Assembly (NCBI GenBank): GCA_036852015.1
Contig: JAANDG010000114.1
Coordinates: 248,001 to 312,000 of the forward strand
DNA length: 64,000 bases
Source: Pelodera strongyloides
Lineage: Eukaryota; Nematoda; Chromadorea; Rhabditida; Rhabditidae
Reading direction: 5' to 3'
Shown: positions 1-12,315 of the stretch, in pieces
Numbering within the stretch: position 1 is the first letter of the stretch
Layout: every line of letters begins with the position of its first letter
The notes under the pieces: generated by a model
The model's database searches: none
The model's input: the letters and a program-made list of their open reading frames with translations, nothing else
What the model was told of the DNA's origin: nothing
Position numbers and translations under genes: made by a program

Positions 1-1478
1 TGTCTTACACTTACGTAATAGGAAAAGCAAAACATTTGGAATTCCCACTTTTTGCGCAATAAATAGTTATAGTTTATGGACGTTGCTCATAGAACACGCT
101 ACAAATAATTTCCTCAACTAAATTGCTTTTCCTCAGTTCATTCCATTTATATATCCAGTTGGCAGTAACTTTGTCGGTGTAATGGTTTCCGCTTCAGATT
201 ATTACCCAATTATATTTTTCTTTATAAGTAGTGTTAAACGCCATACTTTCGTGTCAGTTTCCTCATTTGGAATTCTAAAGCATAGTTTTTTGTATGTTTG
301 ACGTAAGCTTTGGTCATTGAGACCATAAAATACATGTACGACTTTTCCAAAATATGTCTTCAATTTTACAGTACAAAATGCATTATGCCCTAGCATATAA
401 TGACTGAGTCTCTTGTTTTTCGCGTTGACTTTACTGTCCACTTTATGTAGAAGTTTCTTTTCATGTAACGGTATTCCACTTAAACTTGTATGCTCCCGCG
501 TTTGGTAGATGCTACTCACTTATCTCGCCTATTTGACTATTTACCCATTTCTGAATTAACCACTATCATCTGACATGCTTTAACAGTTGGCTCACATACT
601 ATGACGGAAAAAGCAAAGAAAAATATACTGAAACGAACTTTATCGGATGCTGCGACAAACAGGACGAATCATCGATCGGTAGGCCCTAGGAACCGTCCTT
701 CTTCTCATTCAGTTTTGTAGCAGTTTTATCAACAAGCTTCTCCCAGCGTGTAAGTATCTTTATTTACCTTGTTCTCTTCAGAAATTAAAGTGGCTCAAGT
801 ACTGTCGATTTTTTTTTCCAAAATAAGGTGACCAACCAATTGGGACCTTTTTTCACTACCGTGACAATCCGTGTGTTCTTGCTATTTATAAAAACATGAA
901 GAATTATTATTTTCTCCCTAATCTTGTGAGTATTCACACGCGAATACAAGGAAAATCCGAAAATATTGCAAATGTTTATAGTTTCTATGTTGAAATAACA
1001 GTGAGATAAACACAAAAAAATTCACAAGAAACGTCTGTATATTCAACGATAGTTTATTACTGCGCGCATATGAGCCACAGTTAATGTAGCACAGCACTCA
1101 AAACTCTTTCAAATAAGCTCCGGTTTTTGAAGTTAATCTGATTTTTGTGCTTTGGAAAATACGGGATTATTCTTCATCTCTACCGGTGGACAAGAAGCAA
1201 CAGTTGAGGAATAATTTGCAAAATGAAATATCACCAAGAAGTAAATGAATTATATGAAAGATAATAGAATTAATAATCTTGGATAACTATGTATTGCCAT
1301 AATAATGAAACTTCTTCAACTTTATCCAAAAAGAAAGAAAAACATGTGATGACGCACGGGATGGAGAATATGCCAAATGGGTCTTGTAGTAGTGGGTTTA
1401 TTGAAGATAAAACATACCCTTTATATCATAACTATCCCCTTTCGCATTCAGATTGCCGCATTGGCCGGTGAAGAGGAA
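1..1478. other. No gene seen; A+T-rich flank
   Basis: I see no convincing exon here. The open frames are short, A+T-rich and lack paired splice signals. The stretch lies upstream of the most 5' candidate exon of the mec-2 locus and may hold its promoter, but I could not single out a promoter element. Confidence 0.5.
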
Positions 1479-1589
1479 ATGAACCCGAGTCTTGCGGGGG
1501 CACCAAAGAAACGCTTCCGCAACTGTCATGCTTCTTTTCGCCTCCGGATGTTACAAGAGCAGCACGGACACGGCACGGGATTTGAGCCG
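1479..1589 (+). CDS. mec-2: Candidate alternative first exon of mec-2, paralogue of the 3899-4043 exon
   Basis: From an ATG at 1479 the frame is open for 37 codons to a donor CCG|GTGGGT, ending in phase 0. The peptide has an EEE cluster just before it and then RFR..H.SFRLRMLQEQHG....FEP. The same string, without a three-residue HGT insertion, occurs in the exon at 3899-4043, which also ends in FEP at phase 0. Both can therefore join the exon at 4559 (VFVTKKRT...). A possible acceptor TTCAG at about 1450 keeps the frame open upstream, so it may be internal rather than first. It reads as a duplicated exon with its own start. No upstream partner exon was found, so it could also be a relic. The splice phases and the resemblance are seen; its use in transcripts is inferred. 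Confidence 0.55.
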
Positions 1590-3423
1590 GTGGGTTCAAG
1601 AGGCCTTTCTAGAGTTAATCAGTTTCTAGTTATGTGCAGTAATCGCACAACCACATTGCCATCAATGGGTATGGTTGGTTTTGAGGACGTGAGAGTACTA
1701 CGTAGTGTTCCCATCTCATTGGCATATCTGCAGTGTAATCAACACTCATATGGGGCCGATGACGGTTTCGCGTGTGTTCACAGAACATCCAGAAGAAGCT
1801 CTGCGCGATCGCGTACGCCACTGATTTCTCTAGTTTTTTTTGTTTCTCATTTTTGTTTAATTCAGCTTAGTTTTCAATATTGTTATTTTTCTACAGTTTT
1901 GTTTTCCTACTAAGTTCATATGAAAGGGTTAAACAAAAACCGAATTTGAATGTCTCAGTTTGAAGATGGTGCACCCATTCGTATGTTATAGAACGAACGA
2001 AGATGAAAACGTGATCTATCAACGTTTGCAAATAACAATCGGGCTAATTGAGCAAAAATAACATAGATGCTATTTTTATAGCATTACAATAATCGCTAAT
2101 CAAAATTGCGTGCGCAAGTCACAAAAGTGAAATTCTGACGCACAGTTACTTATGATCCCCTTTGACTACAAATATTCATAGTTAACATTTGTACTTCATT
2201 AGGTTTGGTCACACGGCACACGATAAACAAGAAATTGTTGTAGTAAATGACACTGCGTCACTTGCGAATCGCTGTGCTAGCGGTTAGCTTTAGTGATCAT
2301 AATACTCTTTTTACATGTTTGCAAACTACTCTTATCATCGATTCCAGCGTAGAGGTAGTCCTTTGTACTTTGTATGGGAAAGTAAAGCTGATTGATAGAC
2401 CATGCCTGAATTTCCTTTTTTTTTGTTTACCTATTTCCTGTTAATTATTTATATCCCGTTTTCTATATTATTGTTCATAAAAACTGCATCTCAACCTAAA
2501 GAACTTTCCAAATTAGCTCGGTAATTAGCTCTGTACAAATCCTCAGGCAGCTCTGTGGTACTTTCTGATCATGGGTTATTCACTATACCAGAAGATTTGC
2601 ATCCTCTGCGACATGTAAAAAGTTTAGGATAGTCGTCTACTAGTTCAGACCTAATCACCACTTCCTGTCTCTAAACTGTAGTTTGTATTCAAGCGCTTGA
2701 AGTAGGAGAAACCCGAAAATCACCGCAATAGTCACGTCTACTTATTGATTATACTTCATTATATTCCTGGCTTAGTGAGTGTTTTTATAGAATCCCTAGT
2801 ATCCACGTAATCAGAACACTAAGCTGATTAGTTGCCAGGGATCCGTGATATCGTGGTGGTGCCATCACACATAATCTGGTGTCCCTCTAAAATTGCATTC
2901 CCCAAAGGGAAATAAATATTTCGATAGGTTTTTCCTTACAATTAGTCGAGCTTGTTTTTGTGTCCCTGCATTTCTTGCATTAATGGCGAGGTGTTCAAAT
3001 TCTGAACCACAAATAATTTTTCTTCTGATTACTAGTTAAACAAGCAAAAAAACTCTCACTAAAAGGCTAATCTTTTCCGGTCGAAAGTATTAGCTCATTT
3101 ACCTATTAACATAAAAGCAATGACTAGTCGACACAAATTCGATAAGATTCTCAGAAAATGTTAGACGGAATCCAGTTGCCTATGAGCTTTCCTCAGTTCT
3201 ATCGAATTTATATACTTGTTGAACGTCCGTTTATTTATTATTATTTTTTTTGTTGCATACTCGTATTCATTCATGGCCTAGAACGGTCTAACCAAATGGT
3301 ATGGAATATCACATAATTTTGGTCCACTCCTTCTCGCGAGTCTCCGGGCAACTATTTACCGCGCGAATATTTTGTTACTTGCCGCCTTCTGTATAATTTC
3401 GATATGCTATGAATGTTGCAGGT
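1590..3423. other. Intronic or intergenic, no feature seen
   Basis: This 1.8-kb stretch lies between two candidate 5' exons of the mec-2 locus. It has only short A+T-rich open frames and poly-T runs. I see no exon with matching splice signals. Confidence 0.5.
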
Positions 3424-4682
3424 ATGGTAAAGGACCGTGGTGACAGGTGGAAGTTCAAGCAGACGAGTAGTATGCCCACTTCACCCGCTGGAGCATCTCG
3501 ACTGGAGCGAGTTGATGACCTACCATCCAACTTTTCTCTTTTAACCGATACGTGAGTTCTCGCAGCGCATGTGCCTTAACATTCTACGATCCACTAAAGA
3601 TTTTCAAATGACCCGTGCTGGGTATAACAACGCCAGAAGAAACGAATGTTAATAAAAAACTAACGTGTCATTTATTTTAGCAAAAAGAAGAAACGGTCGA
3701 TGTTGCACAGTAAAAGCGCAAGCCCACCACCGACGCCAACCCGGTTAAGCGTAGAAGGAAGCGAGAGGCGGAGTATTTTCAGGTTGTAGTGATTTCTGTT
3801 ATTCTATAATTTCTTGTCTTTTATGGTTTAAGACATTTCACATTCACGCTTTACGCATATACAGGCAAGGCACTGATTTAACAAAAAGTTATCTTCAGAA
3901 CAATGTCCGAAAAGAAGCGCTCGCCCACTTCTATCGAAGAGGAGCCTCCCTTGAGTTTCCAACAGAAGGCAGCCAGACGATTCCGTGGTGCGCATGAGTC
4001 ATTCCGACTGCGGATGCTACAGGAACAACACGGATTCGAACCGGTACACGGACTGCAAAACCGATGATCATTTCACTATTAGCTTTTTCATTATGCCATT
4101 GGAAATAAATTTTCCCGTTTGTTTATCTACCGAGGTCCACTTACGTAATGTTTCGGCCTGCCGCTTAGGATCAAATAGGAAAAGGATTGTACGGATCATG
4201 AAGTAATTGTACGCTTCGACCAAAGAAGCGATCCAAGTAAATTGCAGCTTTTCTCGAACATGATTCAGATGAAAAGGTGTTTTAATTCCAAGTTCCAGCT
4301 TGCTGATTTAGCTCGCTCGCTATTTTTCTGACATGAAAGAATGATTAAAGAACGCCTGCTTATGATTGGGTGTGATCATTCAAGCATAAGGACGAAACTG
4401 AAAACAATACGAATGTAAATATTCGCACGTGGTTTGATTTCCTCTTCATTCATGCATATGTACATCGTAGTAAGAATACTTAATGAGAAATCAATAATTT
4501 TATTTGCACTTTCGCATTCTGCGAACCTGATTTTCAAGTATGTGACCTACTCTTTTAGGTATTCGTAACGAAGAAGCGCACCCGGGACAGCAAGTCTGTG
4601 ATGTCCGAATTCAAAGGCGGCGATTTAAACAAGTACACCGCTCGTTCGTATGCAATACAGAACGGAAACGAAGTATTTGGAG
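3424..4682 (+). CDS. mec-2: Four-exon alternative N-terminus of mec-2 (long form)
   Basis: Exons are 3424-3551, 3681-3782, 3899-4043 and 4559-4682, joined at GTGAGT, GTTGTA and GTACAC donors. They total 499 nt, or 166 codons plus one base, so they end in phase 1 and fit the stomatin exon at 22246. The peptide is basic and serine/proline-rich (KKKKRSMLHSKS, SPPPTPTR, EKKRSPTSIEEEPP), then has RFRGAHESFRLRMLQEQHGFEP-like residues and VFVTKKRTRDSKS, and ends in NGNEVFG. No known domain is recognised; it looks like a cytosolic, phosphorylatable extension. If the last donor is ignored the frame continues 12 codons to a TGA at 4715, so a short stand-alone protein is possible. Phase agreement over four exons makes real coding very likely. 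Joining to the core 17.5 kb away is inferred from phase. Confidence 0.72.
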
Positions 4683-6251
4683 GTTGGCGAACCTACTTTA
4701 TGAAAACTGCGATGTGATCGTGCTCCTTGAAAACTTGAGCAATTTGTAAACTATTCTTCAAAAGACCTTAAATTTTACTCGTTGGTTGTGTGTCGACCTT
4801 CTCCTTCAACTGTCCACCTTTTTTGTTGCAAAGTTTTGGTGCAGCCATTTAGCTATGAAGTGGTGTTTCTGTAACATTAGATGATTCACTTACATCGTCG
4901 TTGTTGGTTTAACGTTGGGTGCTTTTTATCGAATTTGTCTGCAAAAATGTTTTATATGATTAGCAAATATCTATACAGTCGAATCTAGAGAGGAAAGCCT
5001 ATTCCCCAAAATTTGAAGAAGAAAAATTTAGGGACATGCTTTTCAACCGAAGGAACGATTATCAGAATAACCATTGTTTAAATTTACCGGGTGCAGTGAA
5101 TTTCTTTGCAACTCAACTTAAAACTAAAGAACGTGGTAATTGTCGATTCTTGTGTGTCGTTAGAACAAGTGCCCATTATAAATACGAATCGGCTCCGAGG
5201 AAAGCCCTTAGAAGTTCCCCTGGGGTGCAATATCGTTTATCTCTCAGTGGCCATCTTTCGAGCCTTTCTTATTTGCCCAATATATATCCACCATCAAACC
5301 CAGACCACCAGCAGAGCATTCCATTCTTTTGCCCTTCGCACGGCTTATTATTATTAGCTTATTAAAACTATTGGATACATATTGTTGACATCGAGCAAAA
5401 TCGTATGCTTGTGATTTTGAAAAAAAATCAATTTTCTCCATTTCCTTGCTATGCAAATTCGAGATATTTAAAAGATCCAATGCCGAAAACAATAGAACGC
5501 GGATAATATCCTTGATATTTGCAAAATTTAGATACTACAAGCCGCATTTTTGGACTATACCGTCCATTTTGGTGTTTCAGACACAACGACTTCGAAACGA
5601 CTTTGAATTAAATTGATTCTAAGCCACTATTCAAAAATAAATGTTCGGTACATATTTGGTTTTCTACTATTCTACTCCCGTGGCTTTTATGAGTTAGTTT
5701 AAACTTAAATTTGCGTCCATGTTGCTATTCTTGTTTTACAAATCCTGGTAAACGGACTCATTACAAATACCCATAAAGGTATGAAATATTAAAAACAAAG
5801 CAATCGGCAAAACACGTAAACTGGTCACTCCCCTAGTTTCTTTTAGAATATACTTAAAAAAAGTTTTTTTTTTCAAAACAGCAAAAAACTATTCGCTTAA
5901 ATGAAAACTGATCACTCTTTTAGAACCATTATTTAGTTATATTATTCTAAGTTTGGATAGGAGGTCTAAAAACAAGTTCTACTATTTTAGAGCAGACATT
6001 TGAAACATTCCAAAGTGACAGCCTTATTTAATTGAGAGTTTCATTTTATCTAAAGCGACCCCAACGAAAGCCGAGTTGCATCTTCGCTCTTTCGGGTTAC
6101 GCTTTTTATGTTATATTTTTCAAACTTTATTTACTCTCCGCTTTATTGTTAGCAGGTATATGTCCTGTATTTCTTTGTGAACTATTCATCTCTGTTTTTC
6201 TTTTTTGTTTATCATTGTGTTCAGAAAACTAAATAAAACGCCTGGTTTAAG
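4683..6251. other. Intron-like, no feature seen
   Basis: A+T-rich sequence between two alternative 5' exons. The open frames at about 5036-5492 overlap each other on both strands and have low-quality protein content. I do not call a gene. Confidence 0.45.
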
Positions 6252-6306
6252 ATGGAACCGGAGGTAAAGAAAGTACGGCGGATAAACTTTGACCTCTCCA
6301 ATCCAA
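6252..6306 (+). CDS. mec-2: Alternative first exon of mec-2 (18 codons)
   Basis: An ATG at 6252 opens 18 codons plus one base to a good donor A|GTAAGC. The peptide is charged (MEPEVKKVRRINFDLSNP). The exon ends in phase 1, like the other alternative starts, and so can join the common exon at 22246 in frame. Short first exons of this kind usually mark separate promoters. The start, donor and phase are seen. Its membership in the mec-2 locus is inferred from phase and from the set of similar exons. Confidence 0.55.
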
Positions 6307-9300
6307 GTAAGCTTTTTCTTTACTTGAGCAAACGCTTTTATTTTTGTACAATAATTTATAAATTTGTTGGTTGTGGTTTGCGGTGAATGAAAATGGAGAG
6401 TGCCTATTCTTGTTGGATGGTTTGCATTGTGTGCTGTGTATCTGGAACATGAATTATTGCTTGTAGCAAGTAACTGCTACGAGATCAGACTCTATAAAGT
6501 TTTATGCAGTTTTAAAGTTCATATCTTCTTAGGAAACAGATGTAAACAAACAAATTTTCTCAGTTTTCTTCGTACCTTCAGTCATGCAATGTTCACGAAA
6601 ATGAAGCAGGACGACATAAAAATAAAGATCCTGAAAACATGATTTATTATAATTATTTAAATGTATACTGCAGGACTTCAATACAATCATAATTGTCATT
6701 CCCTTGAGTTCCTTCTTGCTCCAAATTTTTTTCTCGAAAATGTAATCTGTGTGATTAAGTTTAATTCCACTGAGTTTTCAAAACGAATACTCAAACGCAA
6801 TTAGTTCTAAGAAACTGAGTTAATATATAGGAAAATAACAAAAAAAACTACATTTTATTCCTACGTTGTTCGTTGTTGTGAATTTTCTGCGCTCTTCGAC
6901 GGTGCATGTTTGCGCGTGACCTACAATGTAAATTAACTTACGCGTTCATTAACAATCACCGTGACAACAATTTGGAAATGCGTGTATGAAGAGCTTTAAG
7001 AAAATCCCGACCTTTTCTCTAAACCGTACTGAAACCACATCCACATCGCGATGTATTGAAGTGAATATTCGTACTGTTTGGTTACGATTTTGTAATATTT
7101 TTTGAAATAATCATGCTAGCTTTTTAATTAACGAAAGGAATTGAGCGAGTTTTCCATTTTCAGGGCATATTTTCCTTAGACCGCACGGAAAAATATTCTC
7201 ATGCGCGGCATTAAAGGCAAGAAACACTCATGCGTAAAAATTGTGCGTTTTTGTTTCACATCGTCCTGTTTTCTACAAATTGATTATTTTATTATAGCAA
7301 CGCAGTGTATACAATATTCCACTATTAGCTTCTGATAGTGGCGCGTCTACAATTCATAGGTAATACCTATTAAGTGTCCCAACTAAGTTTCATAAAAACA
7401 GCTTTAAAATGCGCACAAGTTTTTTGTTTCGATGATTTCCCTCAGAATTTTTCACGTGTTGATTGAATACATTACCGGAATAACTTCAAAGGCCCAAATC
7501 TTTCTTCACTGGGGCCCAGAAAAAATGGCGCGCCAACTCGCTGGACGACATGGTAATAAGGTTGTGTGTACGGACCTGAAAACTCTGTCCGACCGCTTTT
7601 TCCACGAATTTAAGTCAATTTCGGCGCTGCTCAAACGGAGGGTTCTTTACGGTGCAAATCATCGAAGAACGCCTTACTTCCACGCTTTTTCGGACGTTAG
7701 ATAAAGAAAAAAACCTATTTCAATCATCGTCAGATTTAGAGCCGACCATTGAAATGATGTGCTTTAATAATTTGACGTTAGCATTTCCATTTGTTATGCG
7801 TGTCCTGCCTTGTTTTCGTTTGCCCTTGCAAAAAAATTTGGAACATGGCAGATACTTTAAGCAGTTCTGTGAAAAGAGACTCCCGACCCACGTCCCAGCT
7901 GTGATTTACTCCATTCCTGTGTATGGAGTGGGTCATCCCCGTAATTGATGTAGCAATCCGCTGTGCTCGTGTGCTAATCAAATTGAACTAGCCCTTCTGA
8001 TCGACACAATCATTCCAAGTGGTCCTGTTCATGTGGAATCCCAAACAACCTGGACAATCTTACTTATATAGTTTATTTAAGTGTGCCCATTGAAAGAGGA
8101 GGCTCAGAGATCTATGCGTACAAGTTCTTTCTTTTTATCGAAAGATGATGATGTTAGCTTCCAATAAACATGCCCTAGGAGGAATTGTACGCTTAGATCT
8201 CGTGAGCCTCCTCCTTTAACGTAGCAAACATTTGGTATTCTTATATATATTTACTTCCTGTAGTGTACGTATTGTAACATAATTATTCAGGATTATTTGT
8301 CTGAGGCTTTGTTTTTTTTGAATGTCTGTAGGAAAGCAAAGTAATAATAATAAAGGAGAATATATAGGTAGGATTAAGAGTTTCAGAAACTTGTAGACCG
8401 AGTGAAAGAGGGGGAGAGAGATAGAGCAGTTTATTGTCATTTCTGATCTGTTACTTGATATTCCCCCTCGGCGTTTGTTGCTGTAATGTGCACATTCAAC
8501 ACTTAGACCTTTGACTTCAACGATCACACTTTCAGAAATTTGCATATTTACATTTTGAGCTGCCTGGAGCTTTTATTTGTAAAATAATTCTTAGGATAGT
8601 ATTTTTTTAGCAATTTGAGTGACAACAGCGGCGTCTCTTTAAAACTTTGGTTAAGATTCAGATAAGGGAGTAACTAGACTACTAATTTACCACAGTAACT
8701 CATGCGCAAATTCGCGTATGTCCATTTTCAAACTCTTCGAACTTCAATGAATGTTGGTCATTAGAAGATCGTTGGTAAGCAGAATAGGCATCATAAATCT
8801 TGTATAGACAAGTAAACAAAACATATACTTCAAAACACATACTTCATCAAAATTAAGAAGGAATTAGAAAAAATTACTTCAGGGGGATAGCCATGACAGG
8901 TTGTTGTTGTACTTGACAAATTCTCTTCACACAACTGACCATCAAACTAATTCAGTTGCCATTCCCCGAGGGATATAAAGAGTGTGCTTGTGTCGAAGGA
9001 AGGGCGATGAAGTTTTCGAGAAAATGTGTGATCGTGTGCTTGAGCTTTTACTTGAACTGTCCTCAGACGCAGTCCATCTGTGATTATTCCCTACCCATAA
9101 TTAGGAATTAAATCGTAAGTATTCTGTGAGTTAACTTTGGCTAAGGCGTACATCTTAGTAAGCGTAACAACATGATTTTCCAACGCTTTCTAAATGGGAC
9201 TTGTCACTCAGCGGCCCTCCCTTATGCCCGTTGTTCCTCTACAATATTTGTTCGCTGGCTAATATTTTAAGTCAAGTATTTACAAAAGATATTATTTCTA

Positions 9301-10161
9301 TTAAACGACTATTAGCCTAGATCGCGCAGTAAAATAGTTCTCCAAATTACAATGCTCTCTTGTAACGTATAAAATGAAAATTGCGAATGACTAGCAATTC
9401 TCCAATTCATGCTTGTTGTGAATTTAGTGGCTTAGTACGGAAGTTGCCGGACGCCTACGTTATTCATCCTCCATAACATACAAAATACACAATGTGGCTC
9501 CGTCGGGCCTTCGCATATGCGGCGCTTTGAGTAGAGATTAATCCACCGACATTCAAACAAACATGTGCGATCTTAGAGATACAACATAATTTCTGAAGGC
9601 GATTTCGTTTGAATGTTCCTTCAAATTAAATGCCCAAGAGACCTTCCTATTTTTCTAATTGACTAACGTGATTTTTCAATACATTGCTCTGTTCGAGCGC
9701 TAAACCTGACTACATGTATATTTTGTCCTTATCAATAGTTGTACGCCTCTCGATATCTTTTTTTTTTCAAATTTTTTTTCAAGCAATTATTTACTTGAAG
9801 ATATGACGCCTTGCTATTTCGGAATTAAGGCTACTCTGAGCATTTGTCAAATAATTATGCGCTCAAAAGGTTACCCTATGATCAGAAAAAATCCTTCTAT
9901 AGCACATTTTTTTAATTATAAGTAAAAACTTCCCTCCAGAATCACTGCTAATATTGTTGAGAAGAGGCTCTTATACAACTGAATCCGCTTGCACGTGATG
10001 TTCTATCTCCCGATCATAAGAACAACGCAACACGCCACATTGTGAACGTTATGTAATGGCATATTATGCATCAACATTTACCACCAGTGAAATGGACCTC
10101 TTGTTGAATTGTTTGAATGTAACTGATCATTTGCATCAGGTAAATGGCGTGGTAGTTGAGG
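6307..10161. other. Intron-like stretch with one small inverted-repeat element
   Basis: 3.9 kb between alternative 5' exons. It contains the inverted-repeat element at 8093-8217, listed separately. A pair of overlapping frames at 7432-7948 has no matching splice sites, and I do not call it a gene. Confidence 0.45.
8093..8217. mobile_element. MITE-like element with about 31-33 bp inverted ends
   Basis: The left end reads AAAGAGGAGGCTCAGAGATC and continues TATGCGTACAA. The right end, reverse-complemented, reads AAAGGAGGAGGCTCACGAGA and continues TCTAAGCGTACAA. The arms match at most positions with small indels and enclose about 60 bp of unrelated sequence. A short non-coding element with terminal inverted repeats fits a miniature DNA transposon. 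I could not identify its family or a clear target-site duplication. Confidence 0.7.
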
Positions 10162-10237
10162 ATGCCATTAGAGACTCCAAAGATCAGAACTGAGAAATTC
10201 CGATTCTATCCGACAAAGGACAAGGCACCAAAGAAGA
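10162..10237 (+). CDS. mec-2: Alternative first exon of mec-2 (25 codons)
   Basis: An ATG at 10162 opens 25 codons plus one base to the strong donor A|GTAAGT at 10238. The peptide is lysine-rich (MPLETPKIRTEKFRFYPTKD, then KAPKK). An in-frame ATG lies two codons upstream at 10156. The phase-1 end allows joining to the stomatin exon at 22246. The motif K.RTEKFRFYP loosely recalls the 21838 exon (KKERTPFRIEV), both being short basic starts. Assignment to mec-2 rests on phase and on the series of such exons. Confidence 0.6.
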
Positions 10238-11975
10238 GTAAGTCGATTCTACTATTAAAACTTTTTTTCAAAAACGTTTTTATATTTCATGAGGCTCCTA
10301 TTCTGAACCCACCACGATTTGTGCATTCGCTAATTTTGTAGTTAAGCTTATGAGTAGCATGAGACATGATGTATGTATAATGCCTCGCGCGCATGTTAGT
10401 TTTCCTCTACATTTTTTGCAATACAGACTCCCTTATTACTAATTACGCTTAATATGTTATTTACATAAACTGAAATGAATGTCGTGCACCCCTGATGCCC
10501 TTGCGTATGGCTTACTGAACGTACATTATTACGAACATTTATTACGAACATAAAATGTCGCACAAGTTTATTACGAACACAAATGTCGCATAGTAAACTC
10601 TAGATACATACTTCCGGGCAAATCAGAACTTTTGCGGCTAATTCTGCAAGTTTCACAAAAACGATCGAGTTTTTCATTGATTGTCGGTAGATTGCTTTGC
10701 TTATATATCAATTGACTGGATTGCGTGACATTGAGTGGCTTCGAATAATATTGGTCGGCAAGGAATCAAAAAGAATGAACTTATCTCTTCCATGCTGATA
10801 TTCATCACGCAGCTGGCATTTCCTAACCACCCATTACCAAAAAGTTTTCTAAAAAAAAACTACTATACTTAATTGAAAAGCATGCTCTTTAATGGCGATC
10901 TCACTCACAGGCCTGTTTCCGAGTGATTGGGATTATCATTTTAATGTGATCATCTATTGTTCACCGTCAGTGCGATGTATTCCAATAGAACCTCGCTGTG
11001 TTCGGACCCGCAGCGGTAAACAAACTTTTGCTGCATTTGCTGGTGCCGCACTATGAGGGGTTTCAGGAATTTCCGTGAAAACGCATCTAACTGTGGAAAA
11101 TTTCAAAGTTCGACGGCAGACTTGAAGTATTACTGACTTCACTAGCAATATGTACCGTCAGACGCTGCTCATTTCAGCGCTGAGAAACATAGTGCTGCAT
11201 CAAAACCACTCTCCAGATTCCCATGGCACTCAAAAAGCGAAAGTCGCACTTTCACCTCTAATGGCCTTTAATGGGTTACGGAGGTGATCTATTCACACCC
11301 TCCCGCCCCTTCTCTATCTCTTTAATAAGTCACCAAGAAGGAGTGAGGCGACCCTCCCTGTCCCATACTGAATCTGTTAATTGCCGTGCGCGGAGTCGTA
11401 GACGGCCAAGGAGAGAACACTTGCTGTTCGATCAGAGCAGCTACTCAAGTCGCATTCCCAAAAATAACAGCCATATTCGTTGCGGAAGCTTGGCTTTATT
11501 TACTCTATTTCCTCCTCAGATGACAAGAGAATACTCCATGAAGATCGTCTTTCAATCTGACTGAATCCTTAATTGTTGACATCCTTTCTGAATTGACTAC
11601 AGCTTATTCGACCTTTGAATAATTTCCGAGTTTATTTTCTTCAATTCGGTCCACATACTCAACTACAGGTTCATTATTCTAAACCTACTCACGATTCCCT
11701 GTGCACTAACAAGTATTCAATGAGTTTTCGGCCGAATTCGCTTTTAGCTTGATCTTAAATCTTATCCTCAATCAAATATTGCTTCTCATTTGCTGGACTC
11801 CAGGTGCAACCTCTCGTAACCCAGTGAATCTGTCCCCAGGGGCGCCGCCGGGGTTCCTAAGCCGTTCACTTCAAATAATATTCACTGGTTTGTGAGCAGT
11901 TTGTTTTTGAGTAAGCGGAAAAACAGACAGAGAAAAAAAGAAGATTAAGAGAGCGACTTAGGGGCGGGGACACTG
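10238..11975. other. Intron-like, with a dispersed repeat fragment
   Basis: Mostly A+T-rich. A fragment of the TTTATTACGAACATAAAATG repeat lies at 10523-10590. The last 150 bases before 11976 are richer in G+C and purines and may be the 5' UTR or promoter of the exon that starts there. No other exon is convincing. Confidence 0.45.
10523..10590 (+). repeat. Dispersed ATTACGAACA..ATGTCGC repeat, internally tandem
   Basis: The motif ATTACGAACA occurs three times in about 50 bp, with AAATGTCGCA after the second and third copies. The same unit is found at 29755-29801, in reverse orientation at 34277-34321, and partly at 34699-34730. It behaves as an interspersed repeat, perhaps the end of a DNA element. 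Confidence 0.65.
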
Positions 11976-12315
11976 ATGGAGTCGCGCACCGCGACAGACC
12001 CCCTTCTCTCACGCGACGACGAGAGTCCGCGTGGAGGTGGCGGCGGTGGAGCGGCGCTACGCGCGGAGAGCCCGTCGGGCCGATTCCTTTCCGATACATA
12101 TTCCTTGCGCGCGGAGAGTCCGCTTTACGGGCGGAGGCTTTCCGCCCTTTCCGACCATTCAATGTCACGCAAACGGTCTATGCGCGAGCGCATGGCCGAG
12201 ATTGAAAAGAAGTTTTCGCATCATGCAGAACCCGCCAAACCACAGCCGCCCTCGATTTTTGAGGCCGCGGCCCTCATCAAGAATATCCCTTCACAAAGGA
12301 TTGATCTCCTATCAG
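11976..12315 (+). CDS. mec-2: Alternative first exon of mec-2 (113 codons, G+C-rich)
   Basis: An ATG at 11976 starts 113 codons plus one base up to the donor CTATCAG|GTATGG, again in phase 1. The peptide starts MESRTATDPLLSRDDESPRG, has a run of six glycines, two copies of LRAESP (the first followed by SGRF, the second by LYGR), then an arginine-rich stretch SRKRSMRERMAEIEKKFSHH and PPSIFEAAALIKNIPSQRID. The G+C content is well above the flanks, which supports coding. MERMAEIEKKF could form a short helix. Joined to the core and long tail it would give a protein of about 1277 residues. I recognise no domain. A 100-codon frame on the opposite strand is a shadow. Confidence 0.72.

Noticed and set aside
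1377..1913. 178-codon plus frame taken as one gene
   Set aside because: Only 1479-1589 resembles another exon. The rest lacks protein character and follows a good donor at 1590.
7432..7948. Two overlapping frames of 90 and 98 codons
   Set aside because: They overlap in different phases, have no splice partners and no recognised motif.
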